Translations under genes and position numbers: made by a program | Origin: Aggregatilinea lenta | Lineage (GTDB): Bacteria; Chloroflexota; Anaerolineae; Aggregatilineales; Aggregatilineaceae | DNA: 64,000 nt | Assembly (NCBI RefSeq): GCF_003569045.1 | Contig: NZ_BFCB01000001.1 | Span: 589,189-653,188 of the forward strand | Direction: 5' to 3' | The notes under the pieces: generated by a model | What the model saw: only the letters and a program-made list of their open reading frames with translations | Database searches by the model: none | Told to the model about the DNA's origin: nothing | Shown here: positions 62,365 through 64,000 of the stretch, piece by piece | Numbering within the stretch: position 1 is the first letter of the stretch | Layout of the letters: each line of letters starts with the position of its first letter

Positions 62365-63579
62365 TTACGAGATCAGCGGCCAGTTTTCCGCCTGATCGAC
62401 CACCTGCGTCACGGTCCAGACCGTGTGCGCCGCGCGCTCCAGCGTGGCCGGATCGATCTCATGGATGGTGTCGCTGGCCTGCCCCCACTGCGGCACGAAA
62501 CCGGTCACACGGTCGTAACCGGACAGCGCCACCGCACGCAGATTCCGGTCACGCAGGATCGCCACTTCGTCGAGCGTGATCATCGGCTTGCCCATCAGGC
62601 CCAGGTCCGGGCGCGCATCGGCGGCGCGTTCCATGACGGCGATGGCTTCGGGCGCGGGGTAGTAGTGCGCGTAGGGGCTGACGCCGTGCTGCGTCACCCA
62701 GCACAGCTCGCCCGCGCCGACGTTGCTCACCTCGACCCACAGCGCGTCGGCCCATTCCTCGCCATACGCGGTCGCCAGCAGATCCGCGCCGGTCCCGACG
62801 GCGGTCGCGGACGACGTGAAGGCCAGCACCACCTCCGTGGACGCGGTAGGGTGCGCGTGCAGCGCCCCGGCCAGACTCAGCAGCGCTGCCACGCCGGACG
62901 CGTTGCCGTTCGCCCCGGCAACGGTCGGCCCCAGCTCGTCCGCCACGGCCAGCGCCGCCTCCCCGAACGAGAGCGCCGCCAGCAGGGTGCGCAGGGTGCG
63001 CCAGCGCTGTTTGCGCCCCGACAGGGCCGTCAATACACCGCCGACCAGCGCCGCCAGCGTAACGCTGCCCAATGTGCGAGGCAGGTAGCGCACCAGTCGC
63101 GGCTCGGTGGTCACGCGATGATGCGACGAATCGAGGTGAGCGACGAACACCACGCGCCGCCGGACCGATCCGCGTGGCGGGATGCGCACGATGACGTTCT
63201 GCGATTCTCCGCGCGCGAGCAGCTCTTGCCACGGCGCGGGCCGCAGCAGGAACGCGTCACGGCTGAGCACACTGATCCCGACGCTTGCCAGTCCGCCGAG
63301 CACCTGATTGCGCCGCCGCTTGCTCAGGCCCCAGATCAGACTGAAGCCGTTGCCGAGTGCCAGCGGCAGGATGCGGTAGCGAAAGCCGCGCATGCTGCGC
63401 ACCGGCTGGTTGATCACCTCCCAGTGCGGGTCCAGCGCGCGAATCGTGGTGTGCACGTAGCGGGCGGCGTCACGCTCGGCGGGACTCGCCGGGCGGCGCG
63501 GGCCGATCTTCACGCTCAGCGCGCGGATGGTGTCCATCAGGGCGTCGACGTTCAGTTCCTTCGGCGAATTAGGGTCCAT
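62365..63579 (-). CDS. peptidase M28-like membrane protein lacking metal ligands
   Basis: 404 residues. Order of landmarks follows M28 aminopeptidases: VVFVAHLDSSHH (first metal His148 and Asp150 retained), GANGNASGVAALLSLAGALH where the bridging Asp of GAxDNAxG is Gly225, and VVLAFTSSATAVGTGADLL where the Glu pair is Ser-Ser-Ala. A two-helix hydrophobic insert lies between (about 165-215). With those ligands gone it is unlikely to hydrolyse peptides and may be a binding protein. The ATG at 63579 is preferred over a GTG at 63612; neither has a strong ribosome site. Confidence 0.8.
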   Translation of the reverse strand: MDPNSPKELNVDALMDTIRALSVKIGPRRPASPAERDAARYVHTTIRALDPHWEVINQPVRSMRGFRYRILPLALGNGFSLIWGLSKRRRNQVLGGLASVGISVLSRDAFLLRPAPWQELLARGESQNVIVRIPPRGSVRRRVVFVAHLDSSHHRVTTEPRLVRYLPRTLGSVTLAALVGGVLTALSGRKQRWRTLRTLLAALSFGEAALAVADELGPTVAGANGNASGVAALLSLAGALHAHPTASTEVVLAFTSSATAVGTGADLLATAYGEEWADALWVEVSNVGAGELCWVTQHGVSPYAHYYPAPEAIAVMERAADARPDLGLMGKPMITLDEVAILRDRNLRAVALSGYDRVTGFVPQWGQASDTIHEIDPATLERAAHTVWTVTQVVDQAENWPLIS

Positions 63580-63945
63580 CAGTTCAATCTCACAGCGGGA
63601 TACATGCGTCACAGTCGTTAGCGTCGTGCCGATTCAAGTATGCCGCACTTGGTGCAAAATGGCACGCGTGAGGGCAGTTGTTAATGGTTAGTTTTTCAGG
63701 GTTAGTCAACGCAAAAGCAAAAAAGCGACTCAACCGGCGTCGTGTAGAAGGGTATTGATGCGGGTTAACAAATGAATCGGTCACGAGCAGAGCTTACCCC
63801 CGGCCCCTCTCCAGCCTATACACCGTCGCTGGAGAGGGGAGACGAGCAAAATCTCGCGTGCGCCGCCCGGTTTTCCCCTTCCCTCCGCTTGCGTGGGGAA
63901 AGGAGCCAGGGGATGGGGAGCTATCAGTCGGATCACATCGTCTGA
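63580..63945. repeat. intergenic region with family 2 and 3 repeats
   Basis: Contains TTAATGGTTAGTTTTTCAGG (63681-63700, family 3) and two family 2 hairpins: CCCCTCTCCAGC...GCTGGAGAGGGG at about 63803-63840, and CCCCTTCCCTCCGCTTGCGT with a matching GGGAAAGGAG end at about 63876-63906. No gene is visible. Confidence 0.7.
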
Positions 63946-64000
63946 TTACAGATCGTACAGCTCGCCGTACTTGGTCCGCAGATAGGCGATGTACGGCGCG
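63946..64000 (-). CDS. C-terminal end of an unidentified protein (runs off the right edge)
   Basis: Seventeen codons, APYIAYLRTKYGELYDL, and a TAA read leftward from the window edge. The codon bias matches real genes, but the piece is too short to name. Confidence 0.5.
   Translation of the reverse strand, partial: APYIAYLRTKYGELYDL

Overview
The window is a high-GC, gene-dense bacterial chromosome segment. It most likely comes from a member of the Chloroflexota (Anaerolineae-like). That assignment is inference from the gene set, not from an rRNA: one-piece alpha-beta glycyl-tRNA synthetase, YabE-type G5 protein beside rsmA, BTAD-type activator, several lipobox or N-terminally anchored proteins with Thr/Pro-rich linkers, class III cyclase fused to an NTPase remnant, and a DUF5989/carbamoyltransferase cluster. 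No rRNA operon, CRISPR array, phage or intact insertion sequence is visible. Three tRNA genes (two Ser, one Arg), the small SRP RNA and one unassigned but convincing small-RNA transcription unit are present.

Layout. 1-11.6 kb: 5' part of mutS2 (leaving the window on the left), an upstream small-RNA unit with a near-perfect sigma-70 promoter and an intrinsic terminator, an APH(6)-like kinase, glyQS, an anchored metallopeptidase, a leftward hydrolase/GNAT/serine dehydratase operon, and cdd-recO-hydrolase. 11.8-18.2 kb: a deiodinase-like nitroreductase and a CorC/HlyC membrane protein, a lipoprotein, a broken VapC toxin with intact antitoxin, rsmA, yabE and ffs. 18.3-23 kb: a rightward run of MinD-like ATPase, small winged-helix-like protein, methyltransferase and double cyclase protein. 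23-31.6 kb: an MFS gene bracketed by two copies of the dnaN tail plus terminator, dnaN itself, a lipoprotein, a BTAD regulator, and a padR-modA-modB unit in which ModA carries an extra sulfite-oxidase-like domain. 31.7-44.3 kb: YgjP-like peptidase, J-domain protein, zinc ribbon, membrane proteins, tRNA-Ser pair, PH-domain protein, class A PBP, AraC/GyrI regulator, ROK regulator, VIT/vWA protein. 44.5-53.6 kb: an internally deleted TnpB element, adenosine-specific kinase, Uma2 nuclease, flavin monooxygenase, M20 peptidase, cyclophilin, and an NMT1/SsuA-type ABC importer followed by a PPDK/PEPS regulatory protein. 54-64 kb: GAF-PAS histidine kinase, anchored proteins, tRNA-Arg, an SGNH hydrolase/SxtJ-like/carbamoyltransferase/DUF5989 cluster, and a peptidase-M28-like protein without its metal ligands.

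Intergenic spaces repeatedly carry three families of short imperfect palindromes or direct repeats (a 'cgtaggggcg/cgcccctacg' family, a 'ggagagggg/cccctctcc' family and an AT-richer 'ttagtt' family); they fill most of the longer gene-free stretches. The points most worth a second look are the small-RNA unit at 746-981, the ModA fusion in a PadR-headed operon, the dnaN-tail duplication around the MFS gene, and the carbamoyltransferase cluster.
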